The notes: generated by a model from the sequence alone, not told the origin. DNA of 64,000 nucleotides from Eucommia ulmoides (GCA_016647705.1 CM028326.1:20785901-20849900); one strand, 5' to 3'. Counted from the stretch's first letter, positions 48,138 through 59,449 are shown. Numbers and translations: made by a program.

Positions 48138-49253
48138 TGATTTCTTGCAAAATACCATCAAAATTAAAGCTTAGATATAAGAAATAAATTAGTAATTGAA
48201 AAATGGATTAAAAATAGCAAAAAAACTGCAATTGATTTCTTGTTTTCCATCTGGTATCTGTATTTAACTGAACATACACCTGGAGGAGGAAAAGGAAAAT
48301 AAGGTCAAAGATAATATAGGAGAAATGTAGAGAGAAAGAGAGAGAGAGAGAGGGGGGGGGGGGAGAGGACCTAAAGGCGTTTCAAGTGCTTGTGGACTTC
48401 AAGCTTCTGCCTGGAGGCAGAAAACCTATCAGTGTAACATAGCGAGATCAGAGCACAGAAAATGATGAAGAAGAAGAAGGAAACCATCAAAAATCAATTC
48501 AAACAAACCGTTAAAAAAAACATAAAGAATCCACGCAACAATGATGTCGGCTTCGTAAATCATCAACTCAAACCCTAGATCTAGCCAAATCGAAGTTCGA
48601 TCTAGCCAAATCTGGCCAATTAGAACCGAGATGCTTACCGAGGATAGATTTATGGTGGTGGTGGTGGTGTAGCAGATCTAGCGTTTTTTACGGTGGCGGA
48701 GAATTGGAGTTTTTGGTTGGATAAGCAATGGTGACAAAGGTTATTGGTGATGGTGATGACAATGGCTACAGCGACAGATCGGTACCAGCGCCATCCAAAC
48801 CATTCTGATCAACCACCGCACAATCGATAGACAGGCCAACTATTGATCAATCACTGCCGAGCGTCGCCATTCAAACCATCGTCGAGCTTCTCTCCATCCT
48901 CATCGAGTTCTCACGTTGTCATTAGGGCTCTAAAAAAAAGTGAGAGAGAAACAGAGAGAGAGAGAGAGAACGAGAGAGAAAATGCAATGGTAGTGGTGGT
49001 AGCCTCCAAAGCGAAGAGTGAGAGAGAGAGAAGGGGGGTGCGAGATGGGAGATGGGAGTGACAGAGACAGTAGAGAGAGAGATAGAGATTTTAGAGTGAG
49101 AGTGAGTGATTTTGAAATTAGGAAATAAGGGTTAGTTTGTGAGGGATATTAGGGTTAGATTAGTGAATTAATCTAGATCGTTTTATATAGGAGTATAAAG
49201 AGTAATTGATATTTACCTAGAAGGTTCATGTACGTTCCGTTTTATTATATAGA
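48138..49253. other. Rest of host unit 2 and Helitron 5' region
   Basis: 48138-48345 continues the 252-bp tandem unit. It is followed by (GA)n and G12 runs (48330-48363), a gene-like GC-richer segment (48600-48920), and GA-rich repeats (48950-49090). The 72-codon frame at 48843 is Ser/Glu/Arg low complexity. The Helitron 5' end is at 49253. The GA-rich block near a Helitron 5' end parallels 15200-15530 in the first Helitron. Confidence 0.5.
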
Positions 49254-49469
49254 TGTATATACAAAAGATAATCAAGTTCAACACCACTGCCTCAACTAGC
49301 TTTTCTTCCTCTCTTTTTTTTCTTTTTTTTTTATTTTTCCTAATTATTATCCAAATGAATTGCCTCATATTTTGTCAGTTTATGGGGAAATACACAAACC
49401 CCCTACAAAAATCTCTATAATATCATTTAAGCCCAAAAAAATAACATTTCAAAACAGTAATTGACATCC

Positions 49470-49478
49470 AAAACTTTT
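49470..49478. repeat. 9-bp target duplication (left)
   Basis: AAAACTTTT, repeated exactly at 51883-51891. Confidence 0.85.
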
Positions 49479-50139
49479 GGGATAAATACCTTTTTGGTCC
49501 CTGAGAAATGCATTGGGTGTCCAATTGTCCCCTAAGAAATGCAATTCGACAATTTAGCCCTTGACATTTCAAAATAGTGTCCAATTGGCCCCTAAGGCAA
49601 ATTTCGTTAAGTCAACTAACGGTCAACGTTTCATTGAGGGTATTTTAGTCTTTACGCGTACAATGAGATTAATTTTGAAAAGTCATCTAAACTTAAGGAG
49701 TCAAAATGTTATTTTTGGTCTTTCTTTCTCAATTGAAAGAACATAATTATTATTATTTTTTAATTTGGTCTTCTTTCTCAATTGAATAACAAATTATAGG
49801 AACAACAAATATTTTTTTTTTAATTATGGGAACAACAAATTTATAGGAACAAAACAACATTTGTTTTTTGAAAATATAAAAAATGAATTAAAAATCTCAA
49901 GAAATACAAAAAGAATGACATATCTAATCAAACCAAATACAAACTTCTATGAAAGAGGAAATAGGAGCAATTCCATTATATTCTAAGAATTTTGTGCTAA
50001 AAATAAGAGAGCAGAACATCATCATATTTTTTTTTCGCTCCCATATTAAAACACAACATCAACATGAAAACAAACATCAACATCAAAATGAACAACGCCG
50101 AAATCGAACCTTGGGGTTTCGATTTCGATTTCAATTTCA

Positions 50140-50335
50140 AAATCAAAACAGGAAATCGATTTCGATTTCGAAATCGAAATCGAAGAACACCGTCAAACAT
50201 CGCCACCAAAACGATGAACACCATCGAAACCCAAATCAAACCACAGTTTCGATTTCGAAATCGAAGAACACCGCCGAACATCGCCACCAAAACGACGAAC
50301 ACCATCAAAATCGAACCTAGGGGTTTTGATTTCAA
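50140..50335 (+). repeat. Direct repeat of about 85 bp with CGATTTCGAAATCG palindromes
   Basis: 'tttcgatttcgaaatcgaagaacaccg...catcgccaccaaaacga' occurs at about 50165-50245 and 50247-50330. The palindromic core makes both strands open short frames rich in Arg/Asn or Val/Phe. Confidence 0.75.
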
Positions 50336-50438
50336 TTAAGTAATTGGCCGAGATATCCAGTATAATATATGAAAGACTTCTAGCAATTCAGTAATTAATA
50401 AATATAAAAACAAATACACACACAAAAGAAAGAAATAA

Positions 50439-50586
50439 GGTGGCGTTTGTTTTGTGTTTCTGTCCTTGTATTTCTGTTTCTTTTCCATGAAAAATTGGAA
50501 AAATTTTGCTCTCCACATAAGTTTGTTCTAAAATTCTGGGTGCAGAACAGGAACACTAAACAATCAGGACATAGACAAATACCACC
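50439..50586. mobile_element. Short Harbinger-type MITE (148 bp) nested in the MULE
   Basis: Ends are GGTGGCGTTTGT and (reverse complement) GGTGGTATTTGT, with GTTTCTGTCC inside. Flanks are TAA (left) and TCA (right), an imperfect 3-bp duplication. Confidence 0.5.
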
Positions 50587-51891
50587 TCAGTGTTCCTGTA
50601 ATGCTTTTGTAATCAAAATTAAAATGGAAAAATGCTAAATAATTCTTTCTTTCTTTTTTCATGAAAGACAAATTGTTTTGCAGTGAAATCAAGAACTTGC
50701 AGTGCTTTCCAATATGCAAAAGTCCATAAACTAATTCAAAACCTAAAAAACCTCAAAACACAGCTGAAAGTGCAGTCATTCACCGCAAATTCATCGCCAA
50801 TGGCAACTTTGAAAGTCAAATACCTCAGCCTAAGTAAATTTCAACTGAATTCGTCAAGAAATCAGCTTTCGATAAGCTCAAAATATACGAATCAGAAGAT
50901 GAGAAAAATATTATTGGTCGGCCATAGATGAGCAAAGAACTTACAATGTAAATCGAAAACTATAAACTTCAGAAGAGCCGCAGAACAAATCCAACCCTAG
51001 ATCTGTCGATCTGATCTCTCAGATCTGAGGTGCCTAGCAATAACCATCGAAGACCGAGCTCCAGCCTCTAGCTACTGAAGCACAACTGCAAAAGGACTCA
51101 ACAAAACAGCCCCCAGCCCATGTTGCGCAGTCGATGGGCCTCCCACTGGTGACGATCGAAAGAACGGGGAAGAGACTGAGAACAAAATGAAGAAACTGAG
51201 AACGAATTGAACTATAAATGTGGGAAACGAATAGGAAATTGACGAATCATAGAACAAGAGTGAGATCGAGAACGAGAATGAGATCGAGAACAACAATGAG
51301 ATCAAGATCCACCCTAGATTTAAACGACGCACAACTGTACAAGGTCACGACAAAACAGCCGCAAGCCTATGTTGCGCAAATCAATGGCCCTCCCACCAAC
51401 TATCGGCAGAAGAACGGCCGGCGACGAGACGAAACAAACAACACCGCCAACAACGAGGGTTTAGATCGAGAGAGAGGGCTTAAATCTAGGCTGAGATCGA
51501 GGCTGCTTGGCTGAGATCGTGAGAGAGATGAGGTTGAGATTGCTGAGACAGGCTTGAGATTGCAACGAGAATGAGAGGTCTGAGAAGGAATGAGGTAAAT
51601 TGCACTTTACACCCCGATAAGTTTTAATAATTATGAAAGGGTAGAATCGATATTTTATATCTTCTATTAACGTGAAATGATGCATTTACCCTTGGTCAAA
51701 CGTCATGTTCTCGTCACGTGACTTTTTCCATCCAAAATCCTCAAATTTTACTAACGAAACCCAACCCAAGGGCCAATTGGACACTATTTTGAAATGTCAA
51801 GGATTAAATTGTCGAATTGTATTTCCTAGAGGCCAATTGGACACCCAAGGCATTTCTGAGGGACCCAAAAAATCTTTATCCCAAAACTTTT

Positions 51892-54800
51892 TAAAATCAT
51901 ATTAGAATTAATATTCTTCTTATATTTTCATTTACAGTCGTTCCATTCCCATCCTCTCTGTCTCTATCGCCACGCCCAAACTCACAACCACCGTCGTCGC
52001 CTCTACTTCCATCGTTACACTTTTATTTCGTCACCGTCACCTATATGTTTGCTTGCCTCTGTGCCGCCTCTATGTTTGTTCGCTCTCGGACGTCACCTCT
52101 ACCTTTGTTTACCACCATTGCCTCTGCCTTCATACTTAAATCTGTCAAGATCTAGCCCAGATCTACTATTTTCTGCTAGTAAGTGTTTCGAGGAGTTCGT
52201 ATATTTAGAATTTTTAAACTTGTTGTTTGGATTTCCTAGCTTTTTGTTTTAGAATTTTGTTTAATATTTTAATTAATTTTATTATAAATGTCATTAACTG
52301 ATTATCTCCTGTATTCATGAATCAATTTGGTCATGACAGAAAAATTGCATTGATATTCAATAAAGATTGTTTGAATTGTTTTTTTATGGCAAAATTCTAC
52401 TAGAACGAGCATATGTCCGATCATTTTCACTAGATTTTTCAGTCTGATTGTGTTGATATTTTTTATTGTTTTACATCTATTTATTCATGGTTATCTATTT
52501 ATCTGGAATAGATCTTAACTTGGATTTCAATGGACATATTCAATGTTTTGGGTTCCACACTTTTAGATTTGAATTGATTTCTTCAATCAATTTTTAGATT
52601 TAAGGGGTTCTTTTCGTTAGGGTTCCAATCACAACCATCGAAATTTGTTGGATTTCAATGATTTTTGTTTTGAACTTCAATAGATTGATAGTCTCTTGTT
52701 TTCAGATTTCAATAGCTAATTGGTAAGTCTCTAGTTTATAGATATATTCACATGTTTAGTGGATTTCCACTTAATTATTTTTTGTGGATTTCCACTAAAC
52801 TAATTATGTGATTTTGTGTTCACTTTTTAATTATATTTCAATTGTAAGTTTAGGATACTTTTCAATTTTAAAGTATTTTAGTGGATTTTTAGATGATTGA
52901 GTTTCAATAAATGTTGTTAGATTGTTAATTTTGATATTTATATTTTCTTCAGTGGAATATAACTGGAAATGGAATTTAAAATTTAAATGTGAATATGTAG
53001 CATATTTACTTATTTATATAAGTTTTTTTTTAATTGTTTTATGAATATTTCATTTTTGAATTTTAGATTTATGTAGAGGATGATTTATGAGGGGGTTTTT
53101 TTTTGTAATTTTAGTAGAATTGTTTACTTTTTCTATATTAAGTGAAATTGTTAATATTTAGTGGATTTATAGGAATTCAGTGGAACAACGTTTATTGATT
53201 TTTGTTTTTTTGTTTTTTTTTTGGGTAATTAATTTATGGGGCACTCATCACCAACTCTCAAATTGGTGTAGAAATTACCAAATGAACGTAATTGGTTTTT
53301 ATTACACCGGTTACTCCTACTCACATTTTATGGACTAATTTGCCCTAATTAATGAATTGTGTTACCTTCCATACATTTTGTCACTTCTAAAAAACTAGAA
53401 CAAAATATGGTAATAAATTACTAATGAAACTGAAAACGAAACCTACAATTCTCCCAATTGTGATTGTTATTTAATGATTTTTTTTACACTACAATGATCT
53501 ATGAAATCTTTATCTTCAAAAAATATATTAATTTTTTTTTAAGAGTTCTGAATTAAGATGCATGTGAATGTTATATATAATATTAATTGTGATATTAATA
53601 TTATATATAACATTACTATAATTTATGTGCTCCGTAAGTGTTGAATATAACATTCCATGTAATAGAAAACATCAATTAATATTTATGATAACACAAATTA
53701 TATGAACTTGTTGAATGTAATATAATTTACTGATAAAAATATTTTGGATGTTGAATGTAACATTTTTTGTGTTTTAATAATATATAAGATCGTGTTAAAT
53801 GTAACACGAATATGAAAATTGAAAATTTTAGAAGTACCATATTGAATATAACACGAACGTACGAAACTAAAACTAATGAAAAAAATAGGGAATGTAATAT
53901 TTTTTAAAGATTTTATTCAGATGAATCTGAATATATAATTAAATTGTGAAAAAAATGTGTACACCAATAGTTATTTTGATTTTAATAAAATGGCTTTGTT
54001 GTGAAACCATCAAATATGAAAAATACAATCCTACGAATCTCGCAAGGGCAAATTTGTCATGTAAGCTTCGCGTTTTTTAAATTTAGGACTGGATCATTAA
54101 AAAATATGTACACTGGGATTGTTTGATTCATTTTCAAACAGTTGAAATCAATTAGTAATTTCATAATTAAATTGGGATCATCCGATAATTTTTTCTTAAT
54201 ATCTTTATAAATATAATTTATGTATTAAATAATTTTAATATTTTAAAAGTTTAGTAGTTTTTATATTTTAAAATCTTGAATGGATTGCTATAAAAAGTAA
54301 AATAAAATTCAATAGAATACTATTTTAAAAAAAAATACATTTTGAATAAAAAAAAAAAAAATACATTGAAATTTCTATTGAAAATTAAAAATCCAGTGGA
54401 TATTACAAAATAAAATTAAGTGAAACGTACATAAAGGTATTTAATTTTTAGTGGAATTTAAAAAATTAAGTAAAATTTGCGTTATAAAGGAGGAATTTCA
54501 AATCTAATTTCACTAGTTCTTAAAAAAAATAAAAAATAAAAAATAAAAAAAATAAAAATTGGACTTTTTAGGTAAAAAAAAACTAAATTTTTATATGCAA
54601 ATGAAATACAAATGACGTTTTGGTCGCATCAATGGAGCAACAAGGAGAAATCGTGCAAAAAAATCCCTTCCCTCTTTTATTTTATGGGGTTGATTGTGTT
54701 TTATTTGGTGCAGTAGATCTAGGATTTGATTTGGGAACCGGGGAAGAGAATTCGTGGAATTGGGGAATCTCAGAATTTTGTATTCGTTGGATATTGCAGG

Positions 54801-54995
54801 GGAACACATCGGTGTCGATGTCAGATTGCGACGGCAACGGTAGGCTGCGGGGACGTATGGCGACAGTAGGTTGCGGGGGCTTGTTGCGATGAAAGTGGGC
54901 ATCACGACGGCAGGTGTTCCTTCAACGGAGTGAGCGTCCGCAGAACATATTCTCAGAGAAATCAAACGGGAAATACTTCACCGGCAAATCCAGCT
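51892..54995. other. Upstream intergenic region of the APO gene
   Basis: 51940-52200 is CT-rich and gene-like ('accaccgtcgtcgcctct'), with a 67-codon frame I do not recognise. 52260-54590 is AT-rich with no gene. 53560-53900 repeats 'gttgaatgtaaca' variants. 54600-54950 is GC-richer and probably holds the promoter and 5' leader of the next gene, with upstream frames (e.g. ATG at 54620, 90 codons) that overlap it in other phases. No clear TATA box could be assigned. Confidence 0.5.
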
Positions 54996-56576
54996 ATGCC
55001 ACGAAGATTGCTTTCGAAGATTTCTCACTTCAATCCATTGAGTTTCCAAACGAACTCCAATTTCAATCTCACATCCTCTTCGATAAGAGCCCTAAGCGTT
55101 GGATTGGTAGGAGAAGACGATGATCCTCTGTATGCAGATGTACCCAGACCTCCTCGGACCAAGTCTGAGAGGAAACCCTACCCAACGCCGATGAAGGTCC
55201 TGATTCGGAGAGCGAAGGAGGAGAGAGAAGCCAGAAAGGCACAGCCATGTAGAATGCTGGAATATCCGCCGGACAATGGCTTACTCGTCCCCGAACTGGT
55301 CGATATGGCTCGACGAGTCCACCGAGCTAGAGAATCACTCCTGATTGGCCTATCCAAGCTCGTCAATGTCATCCCGATCCAGCGATGCAGGTATCACCCT
55401 TTCCTTTGTGGAATTCTAACTTTACGAATTGGTTCTATTGATGAATGCGATTAATTCATAACTTTTGGTTATCCAAATCCAAGGCTTTTTGATTCTGTAC
55501 AACCAAACCCTAGCTATGTCTAGGGCTCTCCATGGCATCAGCAGACTTTGATCAGGAAAGTTCAGTGCTTATGCATTGAAGCAATGGTGAAATTCAGTCA
55601 CATATATAACATAAGAAATACCTCTGAAAACCCATCCCCACCAATGAAGCCATATTGGTTGATTTCGGGAAGAGGGATGTGAGATAACAAGGTTCTCTTT
55701 TTTTCTTTTTCTTTTCCCTTGCTAAGGTACTGCTCCGAGGTTCACATTGGCCACACCGGTCATGAAATCCGAACCTGCACCGGCCCAAAGAGCGGTCTCC
55801 GACGTGCCACCCACGTATGGAGAAAAGGCGGAGTTCAAGACGTAATCCACTTCCCCAAATGTTTCCATCTCTACGACCGCGTCGGAAAACCAAGAATCAC
55901 CCACAACGAGAAGCACACCATCCGGTGCATCCCTGCAATTGTAGAGCTCTGCATACAAGCCGGTCTTGACCTCGAAAAGTACCCCACAAAAAGAAGAACA
56001 AAACCCGTCTACTCCATCGAGGGTAGAATAGTCGATTTCGACAAAATAAACAACGAAAAAAACATAAATTCAAATTCTCAGGAGAGTAAGTTGGATGATT
56101 ATGTACTTGCAAGCAACAGAATGTTTTGTGCTAGTGATTCTGATCATGATGAAATCGAGTGTGTTACGAAACTCTGCATGAGGGCTATGGATTTGTGGTT
56201 TGAGATGATATCTGGAGCTATGGAGATGATGGGGAAGTACCGTGTGTGGACTTGCGGGTATTGCGCGGCAGTTCAGGTGGGGCCAAAGGGACACAAGGTG
56301 AGAATGTGTAGGGCATCAAAGCACCAGTCTCGGGATGGCTTGCATGCGTGGCAGGAGGCCACGGTGGATGATCTCGTGGGTCCAAATTATGTGTGGCACG
56401 TGCGAGATTTGCTGGGGCCACCATTGGCGAACAGACTGAAGAGGTATTACGGGAAGGCGCCGGCGGTGGTGGAGCTTTGTGTGCAAGGAGGTGCGCCTGT
56501 TCCAGATCAGTATAGGAGTATGATGAGGTTGGATGTGGTTCCTCCCGCTTGTGATGAAGTTGATCTTGTGGCGTGA
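54996..56576 (+). CDS. APO4: APO-domain RNA-binding protein, probably mitochondrial (APO4-like); exons 54996-55390 and 55727-56576
   Basis: Two exons joined by a GT-AG intron (55391-55726) give 414 residues. The first in-frame ATG (54996) starts MPRRLLSKISHFNPLSF, an Arg/Ser-rich, acid-poor leader typical of organelle import; the open frame upstream has no ATG after a TAG at 54867. The conserved body starts near DDDPLYADVP (41-50), then KPYPTPMKVLIRRAKEE and PPDNGLLVPELV. Two APO zinc-type repeats follow: Cys131-x2-Cys134 with His144 and Cys149, and Cys308-x2-Cys311 with His321 and Cys326. Each leads to HxWxxxxVxDV-like and P(A)VVELCxQxG blocks. APO proteins are plant-specific; APO1 promotes chloroplast group II intron splicing. 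The DxPLYADVP...KSERKPYP pattern fits APO4 as I remember it, not APO1-3. It has no internal stop and no TE insertion. Confidence 0.8.
55391..55726 (+). other. Intron of the APO gene (336 bp)
   Basis: It begins GTATCACC and ends with a T-rich tract and GCTAAG. It splits an Arg codon (AG|G) between Cys131 and Tyr133, that is, inside the first CxxC. Splicing restores CRYCSEVHIG. The intron is T-rich and contains no frame that would continue exon 1 beyond 55454. Confidence 0.85.
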
Positions 56577-56636
56577 AGGCAGCGTTTTGTTGATTGTTTC
56601 TATTCCATGATTTGTAGGAACGGAAATAGAAATATA

Positions 56637-56893
56637 GGCCCCAGTTGTTTAATAAAATAGAAAACAGAAACGTAAATATGAGAACGGCAAAAATAGTTTT
56701 TGTTTTGTTCCCATAATTTCGGAACAAACATAACAGAATTGTTCCTAAGATTTTTGCTTCTACTCCAAATTATCTGGGAATAGAGACGGTTATTGGGGAA
56801 CAGAAACACTAAACAAATGCCAACATTTTACTCTGTTCCCAAGAATTTGTTCCAAAACTCGACCAGAACGAAATACTTATTAACAAATGGAGC
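56637..56893. mobile_element. Harbinger-type MITE remnant downstream of the APO gene
   Basis: The left end GGCCCCAGTTGTTTAATAA faces two possible right ends: '...aaacaaatgcc' (56821) and '...attaacaaatggagcc' (56893), each close to its reverse complement. The interior is 'gaaacagaaacg / gttcccagaa' type sequence, the same as the clusters at 12270-14945. The duplication is unclear (ATA / TTA). Confidence 0.5.
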
Positions 56894-56936
56894 CTTAATG
56901 TTTCTGTCCCCGGCAAATGTTAATGTTTGGATGTGG

Positions 56937-57010
56937 ATCCTCCCAGTTGTGATGAAGTTGATCTTGTCACGTGAAGGGGATTTTTTTGTTCAGTGTTTCT
57001 TTTCCCAAAT
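56937..57010 (+). pseudogene. Duplicated 3' end of the APO gene
   Basis: 'ttggatgtgg(a/t)tcctccc...tgtgatgaagttgatcttgt' followed by a TGA-containing tail repeats 56529-56605 at an offset of 408 bp, about 85-90% identical by eye. It covers the last ~15 codons, the stop and about 25 bp of 3' UTR. The MITE lies between the two copies. A further 'gtttctgtctcagaaac' MITE-like tail runs to 57080. Confidence 0.85.
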
Positions 57011-57395
57011 TTCTGTTTCTGTCTCAGAAACAAAAACCGAAATCTGGGAACAATTCTGTCCTGTTCCCAGAAAGCTGAAATAGAGGGGAGGTCTTACCGT
57101 TCACATTAGTTTAGTTGGAAAATGGGCACCAGACATTACCGTTCACCACAGTTGGGTGGAGAATGGAAGTCTTCTATTGTTCTTGTTGAATTCAACGTGT
57201 GTTCTATGTTTGGGGTTTAACATTTTGTACCCCTAAATTTGACCATTATCTCAATTTGGTCTCAGTAGCTTTCATTTGAACACATAACACCTTGATGTTC
57301 TCTAATCGTCTCGCTTCAATCCAAATCATTAACCCGTTATAACATTGGACTTTTGAAATCATAAACTCATATTAATTTTGGACAATAAAAAGTTA

Positions 57396-58454
57396 GGGTT
57401 AATACTATTTACATCCCTAAAGTATTCACTCAAACCACGGGAATCCCTTAAACTTTAAAAAATCTTGTGAGACCCCTTAAACTATTTGATCAGAGTACAC
57501 TAAGATCCATCTGCGAAATTCAATTTCAATTGCAATTTTACCCTTTGAAAGTCAAACTTCCAATTCTGTTTCCCACTTTGACCCTCATTTCTCATAGCAA
57601 AGACATTAGTGCCCTTATTAATTTACTTAATTATCAAATTACCCTTTTTTACTTTCCCTAACTCATCTTCTTCTCCTAATACCTTCTCCCCCTTTTCATG
57701 GTTTCTCTTTTGTATTTTTTCCCTTCTTTTCTTTTCACTTTTATCTTTCTTCTTCCCTATCACTATCGTAGGACACAACCGCCGAATCAAACAACACTAC
57801 CACCAAACACCACTGCCGAATCGAACACCACCACCGTCGAACACCAAAGGAACACTACCACCACCACCAGGGACTTCAACAAAAGTTTAATCGCTCAACT
57901 GCTCTGGGGAAATCAAAGAATCGGAACTCCAATTGCAAGACGAAGACGAGAATTTTCACCCCGCCGTCTACAACCTTCTCCTCCTCTATTGCGCGCGGCC
58001 ATTTCCTCCTCCTTATCGCTGGTGACAGAACATACAACATCGTCGAACCGAACAATACCACCACTGAACACCACGAAAACAAACAACAACACCAATGAAC
58101 ACCACCACCAAACGAACAATGCAGCCGAACAACACCACCAAAACAAACAACAACACAATCGAACTGAACACCAACACTACCGAACAACACCGTCAAACCG
58201 AACAACACCGCTTCCGCCAAAGAAAAATCTTTTCCCCTCTCAGATCCACCATTTCCCTGCAACTCATCTCCATTTCCACCAAACCACCGAACAACGCCAT
58301 CCCCATAGAGGTGGTCCAAATTGAAAAATAGAATAAAGTAATCAACTTCTCCATCGGATAGATCTGAGATTTAGATCTGCAAATTTCTGTAAAATTTTCT
58401 CCCCAGATTTTCTCTTCAAGTTTACAATTTATCATATTTGACCGTTAAACACAA
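57396..58454 (+). mobile_element. MULE-type left arm with low-complexity interior; right end not seen
   Basis: GGGTTAATACTATTTACATCC starts a terminal-repeat-like arm (to about 57560). The interior has a CT-rich leader (57660-57750), then 57770-58310 built from short 'gaacaacaccaccgaa' repeats. These repeats keep a 208-codon plus frame (57698-58324, Asn/Thr/His/Pro-rich) and a 147-codon minus frame open. Composition, not selection, explains both. The right arm is missing, perhaps lost where copia inserted at 58455. Confidence 0.45.
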
Positions 58455-58644
58455 TGGAACAATCTATTAGAAATAGACATGAAGAAGTAGTGAATGGAAT
58501 AAACTTCTCATTGATTTTGAATAGAAACAAGGCTACAATATATAGTCTCTTAAGAAAGAGAAAATGGCCAACAAACAAACTACAACAAACTAATAACAAA
58601 TTAATTATAGAAGGTTCCAAGAGAGATTCTCATAGAATCTAATA
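58455..58644 (-). repeat. 3' LTR of the second copia (190 bp)
   Basis: The plus strand begins TGGAACAATCTATTAG and ends ATAGAATCTAATA. The minus start TATTAGATTC is preceded by the purine tract CTTAAGGGAGAG (58645-58656). Confidence 0.7.
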
Positions 58645-58744
58645 CTCTCCCTTAAGATGGAGAATACAAGTTATGAATTCTCATCTTGCTGAGTAAAAGA
58701 TAAAACTGGGATGGATGGAGAGCCTTTGTGAAGATATTAGCTTA

Positions 58745-59340
58745 CTAATTCTGACTAGAAACATGAAGGGTTTTCAATAACCTAGTTTGAAGCATTTCTT
58801 TGACAATGTGGCAGTCAATCTCATTGTGTTTAGTGTGCTCATGAAATATGGGATTGGCTGCAATGTGGAGAGCTGCTTGGTTGTCACAAAAGAGAAGTGC
58901 AAGTTCAAAATGATTCACTCTCATATCGAAAGCAACCAAACTATTTCACAGGTAGCATTTGTCGTGGAGCGATACTCTACTTCTGCCGACGAACAAGAAA
59001 TAGTGTTTTGTTTCTTAGATTTCCAAGACACCAAGGAAGAGTCCAAGAAAACACAAAACCCACTAATAGATAGCCTGGTATCCGAACGTGTTGCCCAATT
59101 GGCATAAAAAAAAAATTCTTAAGCTGGATAGAGGAGTTAGCAAGAAAGAAAATTCCTTGAATTGGTGCCCTTTTGATATACTGTAATATCTTTTGTGCAG
59201 CATGGAGATGTGGAGTCCGAGGAGTAGCCAAGAATTGGCTAAGACGATTCACAGCAAAACTTAAATCAGGCCGAGTAATGGTGAGGTATAAAAACTTACC
59301 AATCAACCACTCATACACAGTAGGATCCTCAAGCAAAGGG
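58745..59340 (-). pseudogene. Second copia RNase H region
   Basis: The minus strand encodes [18 protein letters not shown] with [12 protein letters not shown] (58745-58939), and upstream YEWLIGKFLYLTITRPDLSFAVNRLSQFL and AAQKILQYIKRAPIQGIFF (59100-59320). Frame changes and stops lie between the blocks; the STEAEYR-type Glu block is damaged. Confidence 0.85.
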
Positions 59341-59449
59341 CTATCATCTTATGACAATTTCAAATTAGGGTCTATAGGTGTAGAAGAGGGTTTAATAGCC
59401 AAAGTCCCTGTATCCGATAACAACTCAAAAGCACAATGGCATTGACAAA

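Larger units (their letters stand above)
28810..49253 (-). mobile_element. Probable second Helitron (minus), expanded by copia and gypsy insertions
   Basis: The 3' end (minus strand) is CTAG at 28813-28810, followed by T, with an 8-bp hairpin (28821-28840, CTCGTGCC/GGCACGAG). The best 5' end is TCTATATAATAAAACGG starting at 49253 and preceded by A, a close relative of the first Helitron's TCTATTATATAAAACAGG. A helicase C-terminal remnant lies 140 bp from the 3' end in the right direction. Subtracting the copia (30601-38212) and gypsy (38661-48137) elements leaves about 3.3 kb. That these two ends belong together is inference. Confidence 0.5.
49479..51882. mobile_element. MULE / Pack-MULE candidate with exact 9-bp duplication (2.4 kb)
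   Basis: The left arm GGGATAAATACCTTTTTGG and right arm GGGATAAAGATTTTTTGGG (reverse complement) stay alignable for about 130 bp, through 'gacatttcaaaatagtgtccaattggcc'. Both flanks are AAAACTTTT. No transposase is seen. The interior is a composite: CGATTTC-rich repeats (50100-50335), a nested MITE (50439-50586), then non-repeat DNA (50640-51590) with several 60-100-codon frames (e.g. 50683-50931, 51218-51514) that I do not recognise. Sizes and ends fit a Mutator-like element carrying foreign sequence. Confidence 0.8.

Noticed and set aside
54591..54965. Minus frame of 124 codons and plus frame of 90 codons before the APO gene
   Set aside because: They overlap the likely promoter and leader, are in other phases, and have no known motif.
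55594..56294. Minus-strand frames across the APO gene
   Set aside because: Shadows of the plus-strand coding exon, which has clear homology.
57698..58324. 208-codon plus frame and 147-codon minus frame
   Set aside because: Both come from short 'aacaacaccacc' repeats within a MULE interior, with no domain and no codon bias beyond the repeat.
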